From assembly GCF_000422885.1 (NCBI RefSeq), contig NZ_KE383942.1, forward strand, positions 3,353-67,352: a stretch of DNA of 64,000 nt. The letters run 5' to 3'. The notes beneath the pieces are model-generated. The model was not told the DNA's origin, searched no databases, and saw nothing but the letters and a program-made list of their open reading frames with translations. Each line of letters starts with the position of its first letter. Position 1 is the first letter of the stretch. The DNA comes from Ottowia thiooxydans DSM 14619 (lineage in GTDB: Bacteria; Pseudomonadota; Gammaproteobacteria; Burkholderiales; Burkholderiaceae_C). Positions 23,643 to 32,616 of this stretch are shown here, piece by piece. The translations under genes and the position numbers were made by a program.

Positions 23643-26600
23643 TTAGTCGAACGAGAGGGTGTAGATCAGGTCCAGAGCACTGCGCTCGCCTGCTTGGCCG
23701 CGGAGTAGCCAGCGTTTGGAAAGCTCAAAGTAGACGAACAGCGTCCCCATTGCGCCAGCCAGGCTATGTTCGTAAGTGGCATAGAGCTTTTCAGAGATAC
23801 GCTTGCCCAGGGTGACGGAGGCGCCCGCCGTGCCGGTATCTGTATCACCACCGCCGCTGAAGCTGAGCTCGTCCAGCCCGAAGCGGGAGGCGACGCTGCG
23901 GCCTTCTCGCCCTCCCATGATGGCAATGGCCGCTTGTTGGAGCAGGGCGGACTCAGCGCCCCCGGAGGGAGCCGAGCGACCCAGAATTAACCAGGCGAGC
24001 TTCTCACTATCAGGAAGCTCTGGCTGGGCGTATAGGCGTACGCGTGGGAGCAGAGCTGAGCCAGTGACCTGAACGCCTACGCGTTGATCGGATTGATAGT
24101 TAGGGCGCAGGGCCAGGATGTTGAAAACAGGGTCGTTGGCGGGACCAACGAAGCGGATCACGCCGGTATCTATATTCAACTGCTGGCTGTAAGCTCGGAA
24201 AGTACCCCCGATGGTGTTTACCGTTCCTGTGACTCTTGGCAATGTGCCCATGGCACCGCTTGCGGTGATCGCGAGTTGGCCGGCAAGGCGGGTATTGAGG
24301 CCCAGGCCGCTGACGCGGAAGTCTTCGCCTAGATCGATCTGCACTTCGCCCTTCAGCGTGGCCGTATTTGCTGGCGATGCACCTTGATTTGGAGATTTGG
24401 CGGCCACGGGTGTTGCGGTCCACCCGCCGATTCCACGGCCATTGGGGCCTCGGACAATGACGTCCTTCCCAAGTGTGGGCGCCGTTTCCTCGGGCAGCGA
24501 AATGCGCGCTTGATCTACTCTTAGTTTGCCGTTGACGGTGCTCTCGCGTCCAGCCACGCTGGCCTGCAATTGACCGGAAACAATGACTTTTCGGTCGGCA
24601 CGCAAACTCGCGTGAAGCCGGTCGAGCGTGGCGTTCATGTTGGCCTGAACCTGGCCGTTCTGCAGCTTGGCTTCCCCATTGGCGCGCAAGCTTCCTCCGG
24701 CCTGATCGGTGCCGCCGCCCCTGAGGCTGAATTCATCGAGGATCAGGCGCTGCCCGTCTAGTCGAGCCCGCAGTCGTCCGCCGCTGAATTCAATGCCATC
24801 GACGACCGAGCGCAGGGCCAGATCATCAGCGCCCAGCGTGCCCGAAAGGAGCGGCGTTCCTCGGGTGCCCGCGATGCGTACATTGGCTGCCAGCGAACCC
24901 CTTACCCGCCAGCCAGGAGGTGCCAGTTGTGACCAGGCGCCGATGCGTGGCAGTGCGGCTCGCACTTCACCCGACAAAGGAGCGCTCTCAGGCCAGCTCC
25001 AGGCCACATCGCCCTCCTGGCTCTTGCTGGAGACGAGTTGAGAGCGCACTTCGCCTGTCGCGACACCCAAGTGCTCGGTGTCCCAGTTCAATTTCAGCGT
25101 GATCGCTTGCCCTTCGCTGCGCAGCTGCAGGCGCGCATCTTTCAGACCGGCTGCAATGCGTGTTTGCACTCCGGTATCGGCATCGCGAGTGGTTACGACG
25201 AGATCGCCGCGAGTACGTGCCAGTTCAGCTTCGATGCGCATGGTCTCGCCCAACTGGGCATTCCATTGGCCGTCGAAAATCACTTCGCCTGTGACGCCGG
25301 ATTCAGCCATTTGTGGGCCGGCGAACAGCTCCGCCCACGCCAGCGGCAAGCCAGTAATGCGTCCGCTACTGCTGAGGGTGCCCGCACGCCACTGCAAAGG
25401 TTGCCAGGCGACGGTGGTTGGGGACGCCGCTGAAGTTTTGAGCGGGGCCGTCAGCACCAGCTCTCCCGCACCCGCCTTGAATTCTCCACTGCCTTGTGCG
25501 CCGGGCGCAGGTGCCCAACTGAAACTCACTGGAACACGGCTCTTGACTTGCCACGGTGCATCAGAGCGACCTTGGCTCAGAGCGGGATCCTGGGCAGAGA
25601 GTTCGAGTTGCCGCAATGTCCCTTGCCAACTCGATGCTGCCAGTGTGGCGCCAGCTCGGCTGCGGCCACCTTCAGCGCTGGCGCGCAATTTGAATGTCCG
25701 TTTATCTTGCGTCAAGGTGCCGCGCAATTCCAGCTCAGCCTGAGACAGCCGGCCATTCAGATTGAGCAGGGTTTCCTGCAGCCTGGTGGGTGCTGGCGCG
25801 GTATTGACGTTCGCGTTGGCATCTGCCCGCCATTGCGCCGCGGGAATTTCAAGCTTTAGCTTCACAGAGGGATCTGTCCATCCGCCTTGCCAACTGCCAT
25901 TCAATGCCAGTTGCCCGCTCGCTTGTGCCGAGCTCAATTCTGATGGCACGCCGGGGAGTTTTTGAATCCAGCTGAGGGTTTTGGAAAGATCGGATATCTG
26001 GGCGTTTACGGCGCCACCGCCGACCCGTTCCGCTACATCGGCGTCGAGTTTGATGAGCGCTCCAGGGGCGCTCAGCTGGATCTGGCCTTTGCCAGAGGGT
26101 GCGTTAGGGCGCGCTTCGATCTTGGTGCCAGTCAGTTCGGCATCTGAAGTGCGTACGCGCAGGTTGGCTATACGCAAGAGGCCCTCTTGCCATCGTCCTT
26201 GCGCAGCAGCGCTTTGCACGCGCAACGCATAAATATCGCGCGCCAAAGCCTTTGCGGCCGTATCGCCTGAGCGTGTAGCCGGTGTGGCCTGACGATTGGC
26301 GCGTGCTTGCAGCGCGACATCGAAATCGATGGCGGTGCCTGCACCCGAAGCCGTGGCGCGGCCATCAATGGGAAAGGGGGCCAGTTTCGTGTGCAACCTG
26401 GCAGGGTCGATGCCATTCAGCGAGGTCACGATTTGCCAGTTGCCTGAATCGCTGGAGGCTGTGGATGCGGGCCTTGACCAGGAGCCCGCGCTTTCCAGCG
26501 TGCCACCCGCAAGCTCAGCCTTTAGAGCCTCGACAGTCGCCACGCCGTCTTGCCATATCGCTCGCGTATGAAGGCGATCCAATGGCAGGCGCTTGCTATC

Positions 26601-27641
26601 CCACGGGCCGGGCAGCGCATTCGTGATCTGCGCTGTGACCTGCCATCCAACAGCCTTGCTTTCGGCGGGCTTTTTGGCGGGCGTGGGGGCGATGTCCAAC
26701 TGGCCCGTCAAGCGGGTTTGCGGGCCAGGGGGCCAGAAGGGGGCGATGTCGAGATCAGAGAATTTAGCTTGTGCTTCGGGCAAGGGGTGTTCGCCCCAGG
26801 GCGTGATGCGTGCGGTGGCGTCAGCGCTGGCGGCGGGCGTGCCGGCTTCGGCCGCTTGACCGCGCACGGTCGCTTCGGCGCGCATTTCTGTCAGTGGACC
26901 GTGAACGCGCGCATTCACCGAAAGCGGCACACTTTGGCCGCCTTCGGGGGAGGGGCTCAGGAAGGTGCCAGACAAGCGCGCGTCTATATCCGGCGAACCA
27001 ACCGTTCCCAAACGAACTTCTGCCTGGTAGGTGCCTTGGGCAATGGCAGCGCTGTCTAGGTGAAGCCTATGGTTGGAACCATCAAAGCCATAGCGTCCGG
27101 TGACTGCTTCAGCGCTGAAAACCTGCGGATTCACCACTTCCAGCTTACCGGCATTGAAACCGTCTATCTGTACCTTCAGGGGCAGTCCCAGTGCTTGCGG
27201 CGGGCCTGAGGAGGGCGCGCCATCGGGCGGGCGTTGATCATCTACACGGATGTGGCGAGCGCTGAGACTGGTGAAACGTATTTGGCCACCAAGCAAAGCC
27301 AGCGGATCCCAGGTGTAGCGTGCGTCGTAAACATCGATCTTCAAGCCACCTTGGTGCCAGCGCAGATGACTCACTTCCCCGCCGCGCCGCAACGCGCCCT
27401 GCAAACCTTCGATGCCCAGCGCGTCTGGTGGAAGGTAGCGTTGCCCCCAACTCAGCACGCGAGCTAAAGAGCCCTCGCTGCCAGCCCAGTACCAGAAGGC
27501 GGCCAAGCTTGACGCCAGTACGAGGAGCAAGGAGGCGAAGGCGTAGCAAAACCGGCGCATCCAACGGCTAGGGCGGGAAGGTGGTGCAGGGGCCGCAGGT
27601 GAGGGCGACGCTGCGGGAGAGTTGGCGGTGGGTTCGGTCAT
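23643..27641 (-). CDS. tamB: Translocation and assembly module protein TamB
   Basis: A 1332-residue protein. A proline-rich cytoplasmic N-terminus (to about 25) and one membrane helix (about 30-50) precede a very long, repetitive beta-rich region of AsmA-like type, ending in the conserved C-terminal TamB (DUF490) domain (about 1000-1332, with PRVTGTVNTIGGTFRAYSQ and LDELSFSGGGDTDTGTA). TamB spans the periplasm as a hydrophobic groove and works with the TamA barrel in outer-membrane protein or lipid delivery. Its ATG overlaps the tamA TGA by one base (TGATG), so the two are co-translated. The start choice follows from that overlap. Confidence 0.93.
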   Translation of the reverse strand: MTEPTANSPAASPSPAAPAPPSRPSRWMRRFCYAFASLLLVLASSLAAFWYWAGSEGSLARVLSWGQRYLPPDALGIEGLQGALRRGGEVSHLRWHQGGLKIDVYDARYTWDPLALLGGQIRFTSLSARHIRVDDQRPPDGAPSSGPPQALGLPLKVQIDGFNAGKLEVVNPQVFSAEAVTGRYGFDGSNHRLHLDSAAIAQGTYQAEVRLGTVGSPDIDARLSGTFLSPSPEGGQSVPLSVNARVHGPLTEMRAEATVRGQAAEAGTPAASADATARITPWGEHPLPEAQAKFSDLDIAPFWPPGPQTRLTGQLDIAPTPAKKPAESKAVGWQVTAQITNALPGPWDSKRLPLDRLHTRAIWQDGVATVEALKAELAGGTLESAGSWSRPASTASSDSGNWQIVTSLNGIDPARLHTKLAPFPIDGRATASGAGTAIDFDVALQARANRQATPATRSGDTAAKALARDIYALRVQSAAAQGRWQEGLLRIANLRVRTSDAELTGTKIEARPNAPSGKGQIQLSAPGALIKLDADVAERVGGGAVNAQISDLSKTLSWIQKLPGVPSELSSAQASGQLALNGSWQGGWTDPSVKLKLEIPAAQWRADANANVNTAPAPTRLQETLLNLNGRLSQAELELRGTLTQDKRTFKLRASAEGGRSRAGATLAASSWQGTLRQLELSAQDPALSQGRSDAPWQVKSRVPVSFSWAPAPGAQGSGEFKAGAGELVLTAPLKTSAASPTTVAWQPLQWRAGTLSSSGRITGLPLAWAELFAGPQMAESGVTGEVIFDGQWNAQLGETMRIEAELARTRGDLVVTTRDADTGVQTRIAAGLKDARLQLRSEGQAITLKLNWDTEHLGVATGEVRSQLVSSKSQEGDVAWSWPESAPLSGEVRAALPRIGAWSQLAPPGWRVRGSLAANVRIAGTRGTPLLSGTLGADDLALRSVVDGIEFSGGRLRARLDGQRLILDEFSLRGGGTDQAGGSLRANGEAKLQNGQVQANMNATLDRLHASLRADRKVIVSGQLQASVAGRESTVNGKLRVDQARISLPEETAPTLGKDVIVRGPNGRGIGGWTATPVAAKSPNQGASPANTATLKGEVQIDLGEDFRVSGLGLNTRLAGQLAITASGAMGTLPRVTGTVNTIGGTFRAYSQQLNIDTGVIRFVGPANDPVFNILALRPNYQSDQRVGVQVTGSALLPRVRLYAQPELPDSEKLAWLILGRSAPSGGAESALLQQAAIAIMGGREGRSVASRFGLDELSFSGGGDTDTGTAGASVTLGKRISEKLYATYEHSLAGAMGTLFVYFELSKRWLLRGQAGERSALDLIYTLSFD

Positions 27642-29617
27642 CAGAATACGAATCCAACCGAAAGATGCAGGCGCACTTTGCGGGTCTTAAGGCCGTAGGC
27701 AAGGTCGAGCTGCATGGGGCCTACCGGCGTTTTCAAACGAACACCTGTGCCAATACCAAAACGAGGGTGCAAGTCTTTCGGCTTTTCTGCGACATCCCCG
27801 AAATCGAGAAAAATGGTGTGCTCCAACCCGCTGGGAAGGCCCTCTCGCAGGATTGGGCGTTGCCATTCGATGCTGCCTACGGCCATGTAGCGGCCCGGGC
27901 CTATGACATCGTCCGGATAGTCGATGCCGATCGCCCGGTAAGCGTAGCCACGCACGGTGGTGTCTCCGCCGGTACGAAAGAGCAGGGCACTTGGCACACG
28001 GGCACCGCTGTTGGCGACGACAGCGCCCCCTTCGGCACGCAGGGAAAGTCGGCTGGCGTTGGCTCCCTCGCCCAGGGGCAGGATTCCCAGCCAGCGAGCC
28101 ACTCCACGCAAAAAGGGCTTTCTAACCCCTTCGAGTGTGTAGCCACCACCCAACTCAGCCCCTAAGCCATAGCCACGGGAGGGAGATGGCAGGCTGTCAA
28201 AATAACGTGCAGTCCATATGTAATTCACCGAAAGCGCTGAGCCGTCGCCGGCGCGTGCGTCAGTCAGTTGCGCCCCATCACGCGCATTGACCTGCGCGCG
28301 GTCAAGCTGCACATACAGATTGCGGTCAAACCGATCATCCGAGCGCGAGCGACCAAATCGCAGTTGCTGAGACACGGTGGTCAATTCATTGTCATCCAGC
28401 CGGTCAATCTTCGCGATGGCTCCCCAGCGCCAGCCGTTCTCGGCCGGGATGCCTTGCCAATCTGTTTGCAGGTAGGAGTGTGTCTTCTCAATCTGCATCT
28501 TGGTGATGGCCCGCCAGCCGATTCCAGGGACTCGGTTGTGACGGTATTCGAGCCCGAGGCGGGGCCCACCATTGGTAGAAAATCCTCCACCCAGCACCAC
28601 CTTCTGCAACTTGGCTTCGGTGACCTGCACCTGTACCGGTACGGCTTCCGGGTTGTCTTCTGGGTCGATGAAGACGGTAGCTGAGTCGTAGTAACCGCTG
28701 GAGGTGAGCCGATACTGCGCGTCATTGAGTTTGCGCTGATCGTAGATGTCGCCAGGTTGCAGACGTGCCAATCTTTGCACGAGTACGGGGTCATAGCGCT
28801 GCGTGCCTGTCACCCTCATCGCACCGAGGCGATATAGCGGGCCCGAGTCGAGCTGCACCTGAAGGTGCGCCAAGTCGGCCGCAGGGTCCACATCTGCCAG
28901 GCTGTAGCCGATTTTCCCAGCCGGATACCGGCGAGCCACCAGTAGCCGCAGGGCGTCGGTTTTAGCGCTACTCCAGCTATCTTGGGTGAAACGGCGGCCG
29001 GAAGGCAGCTTCCAGTCCGAGCGAATCTCATCGCGCTGCTCCACGGTACCTGCATCACTCGATTGCGCAATATCGCCCTGGAAATCGATCACCACCTTTC
29101 CGATCACGGTGGGCTCGCCGGGCTCGATATCCATCACGATCGTGGGACGTTCGCCGGGCGCACCCTTGCGCGTGATACGGATGCGTGGGCTGAAATACCC
29201 TTGCGTTCCGAGCAGCTCGCGCAGGTTGCGTTCGGAAAGGATCAGCAGGCGTTCGAGTTCTACGCCTTCGAGATCGGAGATGGCCTGGTAGCGCTGCAGT
29301 TCGTTGTGGCGCTCTATGAGCTCGCGGACAGAATCGGGCGCAACTACCTCAATCTCGAACGCTTTGACAGCTGGCGCACCGGTGGCACTAGCAGCCTCGC
29401 CTTGCTGCGTGGCTCCTCCTGTTGCTGGCGCATTTGCAGACGCGGCAGCAAGCGGAGCTTCAGGCGTTTGTGAGGGCGATGAAACCTGTGGCGTTTGCGC
29501 TATGGCGTGACTGCTTGCCAGCCACGCGCCAACGCACAGCGCGCTGACTCCAATCAAGTGCGCCCACCCACGCGTTGGTGGAACGCGATCGCTAAGAGTT
29601 AAAAAAAACCGCATCAA
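27641..29617 (-). CDS. tamA: Translocation and assembly module outer-membrane protein TamA
   Basis: A 658-residue BamA/Omp85-family protein. A signal peptide (ends near SSHAIAQT) and an unusual Ala/Ser/Thr/Pro-rich linker (about 42-85) precede the POTRA region (about 90-350, with VVIDFQG and TGTQRYDPVLVQRLARLQPGDIYD). The C-terminal 16-strand-type barrel carries FRTGGDTTVRGYAYRAIG, with the conserved RGY of Omp85 loop 6 near 565. Partner TamB is immediately downstream. The complex supports assembly of some outer-membrane proteins, including autotransporters. MMRFF gives two possible starts one codon apart. Confidence 0.93.
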   Translation of the reverse strand: MMRFFLTLSDRVPPTRGWAHLIGVSALCVGAWLASSHAIAQTPQVSSPSQTPEAPLAAASANAPATGGATQQGEAASATGAPAVKAFEIEVVAPDSVRELIERHNELQRYQAISDLEGVELERLLILSERNLRELLGTQGYFSPRIRITRKGAPGERPTIVMDIEPGEPTVIGKVVIDFQGDIAQSSDAGTVEQRDEIRSDWKLPSGRRFTQDSWSSAKTDALRLLVARRYPAGKIGYSLADVDPAADLAHLQVQLDSGPLYRLGAMRVTGTQRYDPVLVQRLARLQPGDIYDQRKLNDAQYRLTSSGYYDSATVFIDPEDNPEAVPVQVQVTEAKLQKVVLGGGFSTNGGPRLGLEYRHNRVPGIGWRAITKMQIEKTHSYLQTDWQGIPAENGWRWGAIAKIDRLDDNELTTVSQQLRFGRSRSDDRFDRNLYVQLDRAQVNARDGAQLTDARAGDGSALSVNYIWTARYFDSLPSPSRGYGLGAELGGGYTLEGVRKPFLRGVARWLGILPLGEGANASRLSLRAEGGAVVANSGARVPSALLFRTGGDTTVRGYAYRAIGIDYPDDVIGPGRYMAVGSIEWQRPILREGLPSGLEHTIFLDFGDVAEKPKDLHPRFGIGTGVRLKTPVGPMQLDLAYGLKTRKVRLHLSVGFVF

Positions 29618-29708
29618 ACGACAGTGAATGGCGTCCCCACATCCTGAATGGCCCGAAAAGTCACATATTATCGAACGTCAACGCTGCAAAGCTTGTAGGA
29701 AATAATGC

Positions 29709-30260
29709 ATGCCTGCTACAACTGGTGTGGTGCCCGGGTTCAATGCACCGGGCGTCGATTTTGATCAACCCTTCGAGATGCTCGAGGCGTGCCACGAACG
29801 GGTACAAAGAAGTCTTGGGTTGCTAGGCCGGCTCGTTGAGCACGTCAAAACAAGCGGCCACGATGCCTCTTCGCGTTCTGCGGCCGCCGATGTTCTACGT
29901 TATTTCGACATCGCGGCGCCACTTCATCACGAAGATGAAGAGCAGCACCTGTTTCCTGCGCTCTCAGAAAACAATGATGCCGACATGCGCGACATCGTGG
30001 CCAGGCTGCGCGCTGATCACGTGCGGTTGAGTGCGCTCTGGGCAAGGCTGCGCATGATTCTTCTCACATGGAGGGATTCTGAGTCTGCGCCAGTGGTCTC
30101 AGGTGCTGATCAGGCCTTGATAGATGAGTTCACGCAGATCTATGCAAGCCATATCCCGCTGGAAGAGTCTCTGGCGTACCCTCGCGCCCGTTCGTTGTTC
30201 AATGAGGACCGCCTCGCCGAGATAGGGCGTGAAATGGCATTTCGGCGGCGAGGGCGTTGA
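29709..30260 (+). CDS. Hemerythrin-like (HHE domain) protein
   Basis: A 183-residue cytoplasmic protein with the hemerythrin HHE four-helix pattern. His residues are in EACHERV (about 29), the HHEDEEQHLFP core (about 77-87), an ADHVRL helix (about 110) and ASHIPLEES (about 150). These supply ligands for a non-haem di-iron site that may bind oxygen or sense redox or nitrosative stress. Start ATG 29709 follows TAGGAAATAATGC; an in-frame upstream start is not evident. It is transcribed divergently from tamA. A long palindromic repeat begins 9 bp after its stop. Confidence 0.86.
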   Translation: MPATTGVVPGFNAPGVDFDQPFEMLEACHERVQRSLGLLGRLVEHVKTSGHDASSRSAAADVLRYFDIAAPLHHEDEEQHLFPALSENNDADMRDIVARLRADHVRLSALWARLRMILLTWRDSESAPVVSGADQALIDEFTQIYASHIPLEESLAYPRARSLFNEDRLAEIGREMAFRRRGR

Positions 30261-30269
30261 CGAATCGCC

Positions 30270-30435
30270 TTAGAGCCTGTTCAAGGTCTCCTCGCGGTCC
30301 TATTGCGCTCGAAAAACAGCGTCTGCGGCGTTAAAAATACTCGCGATACCACGAGGTATCCCTGCGTTTTTCGCCTTGCATCCACAGTCTTTCGAACACA
30401 ATAGCCCTCGCGCAGAGACTTTGAACAGGCTCTTA
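30270..30435. repeat. Intergenic long imperfect palindrome 1
   Basis: A 166-bp element whose ends are inverted copies of TTAGAGCCTGTTCAA (left, 30270-30284) and TTGAACAGGCTCTTA (right, 30421-30435). The inversion continues through most of the element with mismatches, so the RNA or single strand would fold into one long hairpin. It separates the hemerythrin gene from the convergent VWA gene. No reading frame is present. This size and form fit a dispersed non-autonomous repeat (REP/MITE-like) or a double terminator. Confidence 0.88.
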
Positions 30436-30453
30436 GGGAAACACGCCCTGGCG

Positions 30454-31641
30454 TTACTTCGACAACATCCGCATCGACTCCTCCAACCCTTTGAGGGTGA
30501 GCGGAAACATGCGGTTGCTCATCAATTGCTGGATCACGGCAATGCTCTGGCGATACTGCCAGACGCCCATGGGCTCGGGGTTGATCCAGGCGAACTTGGG
30601 GAACGCGTGCGTCAGGCGCTGTAGCCACTCGGCACCCGCCTCTTCATTGTTGTATTCCACGCTGCCGCCGGGCTGCAGGATTTCGTAGGGGCTCATCGTG
30701 GCATCGCCTACAAAGATCAGTTTGTAGTCTTTGTTGTACTTTCGGATGATGTCCCAGGTGGGGAATTTTTCCGCGAAGCGCCGTCGATTGTTCTTCCACA
30801 TGAAGTCATAGACGCAGTTGTGGAAATAATAGAACTCCAGGTGCTTGAACTCTGCCTTCACGGCTGAAAACAGCTCTTCCACGCGCTGGATGTGCTCATC
30901 CATGGTGCCGCCCACGTCCATCAGGATCAGCACTTTCACGTTGTTATGCCGCTCTGGCACCATCTTGATGTCGAGCCAGCCGGCATTGGCTGCTGTTGAA
31001 CGGATGGTGTCGGGCAGGTCCAGCTCCAGCTCGTTGCCTTGGCGTGCAAATTTGCGCAGCCGTCGCAATGCGACCTTGATGTTGCGCGTACCTAGCTCCT
31101 GGCTGTCGTCGTAATCCTTGTAAGCGCGTTGGTCCCACACCTTGACCGCACTTTTGTTCCCGCCCTTGCCGCCAATGCGTACCCCTCGTGGGTTGTAGCC
31201 CCCATGGCCGAAAGGGCTGGTGCCGCCTGTGCCTATCCACTTGCTGCCGCCCTCATGGCGCTCCTTCTGCTCTTCCAGGCGCTTCTTGAGCGTTTCCATC
31301 AGCTCGTCCCAGCCCATTTTTTCGATGGCGGCTTTTTCTTCGGGGGTGAGTTCCTTTTCGAGTATCTGGCGCAGCCAGTCAGCAGGGATTTCCTTGGTGA
31401 AATCGGTCAGTTGCTCTACGCCTTTGAAATACGCGGCAAAAGCGCGGTCGAATTTGTCAAAGTGCTTCTCATCCTTGACCAGGGCCGTGCGAGCCAGGTA
31501 GTAGAAATCATCGATTGAGCAGGCATCAGGTTGCCTGGGGCCCACGACATCGGCCTGCAGGGCTTCCAAAAGTACCAGAAACTCCTTGACCGAGACCGGT
31601 AGCTTGGCGGAGCGCAGGGCGTAGAAAAAATCGATCAGCAT
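30454..31641 (-). CDS. VWA domain protein, CoxE-like
   Basis: A 395-residue cytoplasmic protein. The N-terminus (FFYALRSAKLPVSVKEFLVLLEAL) and the C-terminal von Willebrand A domain match the CoxE/YehP-like VWA family. The metal-ion site motif DxGxS appears as DVGGTM, so Thr replaces Ser, which is tolerated. A Gly-rich stretch (about 140-165) links the two parts. Related proteins act with MoxR AAA+ ATPases as metal or cofactor insertion chaperones; no such ATPase is next to this gene here. The palindromic element lies just past its 3' end and the kynA gene is upstream on the same strand, 104 bp away. Confidence 0.88.
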   Translation of the reverse strand: MLIDFFYALRSAKLPVSVKEFLVLLEALQADVVGPRQPDACSIDDFYYLARTALVKDEKHFDKFDRAFAAYFKGVEQLTDFTKEIPADWLRQILEKELTPEEKAAIEKMGWDELMETLKKRLEEQKERHEGGSKWIGTGGTSPFGHGGYNPRGVRIGGKGGNKSAVKVWDQRAYKDYDDSQELGTRNIKVALRRLRKFARQGNELELDLPDTIRSTAANAGWLDIKMVPERHNNVKVLILMDVGGTMDEHIQRVEELFSAVKAEFKHLEFYYFHNCVYDFMWKNNRRRFAEKFPTWDIIRKYNKDYKLIFVGDATMSPYEILQPGGSVEYNNEEAGAEWLQRLTHAFPKFAWINPEPMGVWQYRQSIAVIQQLMSNRMFPLTLKGLEESMRMLSK

Positions 31642-31745
31642 GGGAGGGAAACCTAAATGGAGCTTGCGCGAAAGAGCTTCAAAGCCGAATTTTGCTGATT
31701 ATGAACGCGAACGCTTTTCCCTACCTGCACGTCCGTGACAGGCTC

Positions 31746-32585
31746 CTAGAGAGCTGTCCGCAGACTCCAAAGCTCCGGAAACAGCACGACATCGAGCATT
31801 TTTCGCAGGTAGCTCACTCCGCCTGTTCCCCCGGTGCCTCGCTTGAAACCGATGATCCGCTCCACGGTAGTGACGTGGCGGAAGCGCCAAAGCCGGAAAG
31901 CATCTTCGAGGTCGGTGAGCTTTTCGGCGAGCTGATAGAGGTCCCAATGCGCCTCGGGTGCGCGATAAATGGCTAACCAGGCCGCCTCAACCTCTTCGCT
32001 GGCCTCATAGGGCTGAGTCCAATCACGCTGCAAGTAGTTGGCCGGTACAGCCAGGCCTTGGCGGGCCAGCAGGCGCAAGGACTCGTCGTAGAGTGAAGGG
32101 GCTTCAAAGAATGATTGCACCATCGCCTTGCGTTCCGGATGGTGGGCATGAGGGGCCAGCATGGCAGCGTTCTTGTTGCCCAATGCGAACTCGATGCACC
32201 GGTATTGAAAACTCTGGAACCCGCTGGAAGGGCCCAGGAACGGCCTGATTGCGCTGTACTCTGGCGGCGTCATGGTGGCCAGAACATCCCAGGCGCGTAC
32301 CAGTTGCTCCATGATGCGGCTGGCGCGGGCGAGTTTCTTGAATGCGGGAGGCAGGCGGCTTTCACGCAGGTCGCCCATCGCAGAGCCCAGCTCGGTGAGC
32401 AGGAGTTTCATCCAGAGCTCGCTGGTCTGATGCTGAACGATGAAAAGCATTTCATCGTGCGCAGGTGAAAGCGGGCGCTGGGCGCTCAGGATCTGATCAA
32501 GGTTCAGGTAGTCGCCATAGCTCATGCTGCGGCTGAAATCGAGTTGCGCCTTCTCGCTATGAACAATGGATTCGGGTGTGGTCAT
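31746..32585 (-). CDS. kynA: Tryptophan 2,3-dioxygenase
   Basis: A 279-residue haem enzyme that opens the indole ring of L-tryptophan to give N-formylkynurenine, the first step of tryptophan breakdown. Diagnostic blocks are [13 protein letters not shown] near residue 21, [16 protein letters not shown] (about 48-63, with the substrate-side His) and [15 protein letters not shown] near the C-terminus, with [15 protein letters not shown] supplying the proximal haem His. Length is normal for the bacterial enzyme. It is the last gene of a kynB-kynU-kynA set, 31 bp after kynU. Confidence 0.96.
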   Translation of the reverse strand: MTTPESIVHSEKAQLDFSRSMSYGDYLNLDQILSAQRPLSPAHDEMLFIVQHQTSELWMKLLLTELGSAMGDLRESRLPPAFKKLARASRIMEQLVRAWDVLATMTPPEYSAIRPFLGPSSGFQSFQYRCIEFALGNKNAAMLAPHAHHPERKAMVQSFFEAPSLYDESLRLLARQGLAVPANYLQRDWTQPYEASEEVEAAWLAIYRAPEAHWDLYQLAEKLTDLEDAFRLWRFRHVTTVERIIGFKRGTGGTGGVSYLRKMLDVVLFPELWSLRTAL

Positions 32586-32616
32586 GGGGTGTTTTTCCTT
32601 GTCTGCTCAGAACTTC

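Noticed and set aside
30270-30435. Insertion sequence or CRISPR repeat at the palindromes
   Set aside because: No transposase frame, no direct target duplication that I can see, and no regularly spaced direct repeats; the elements are single long inverted repeats.
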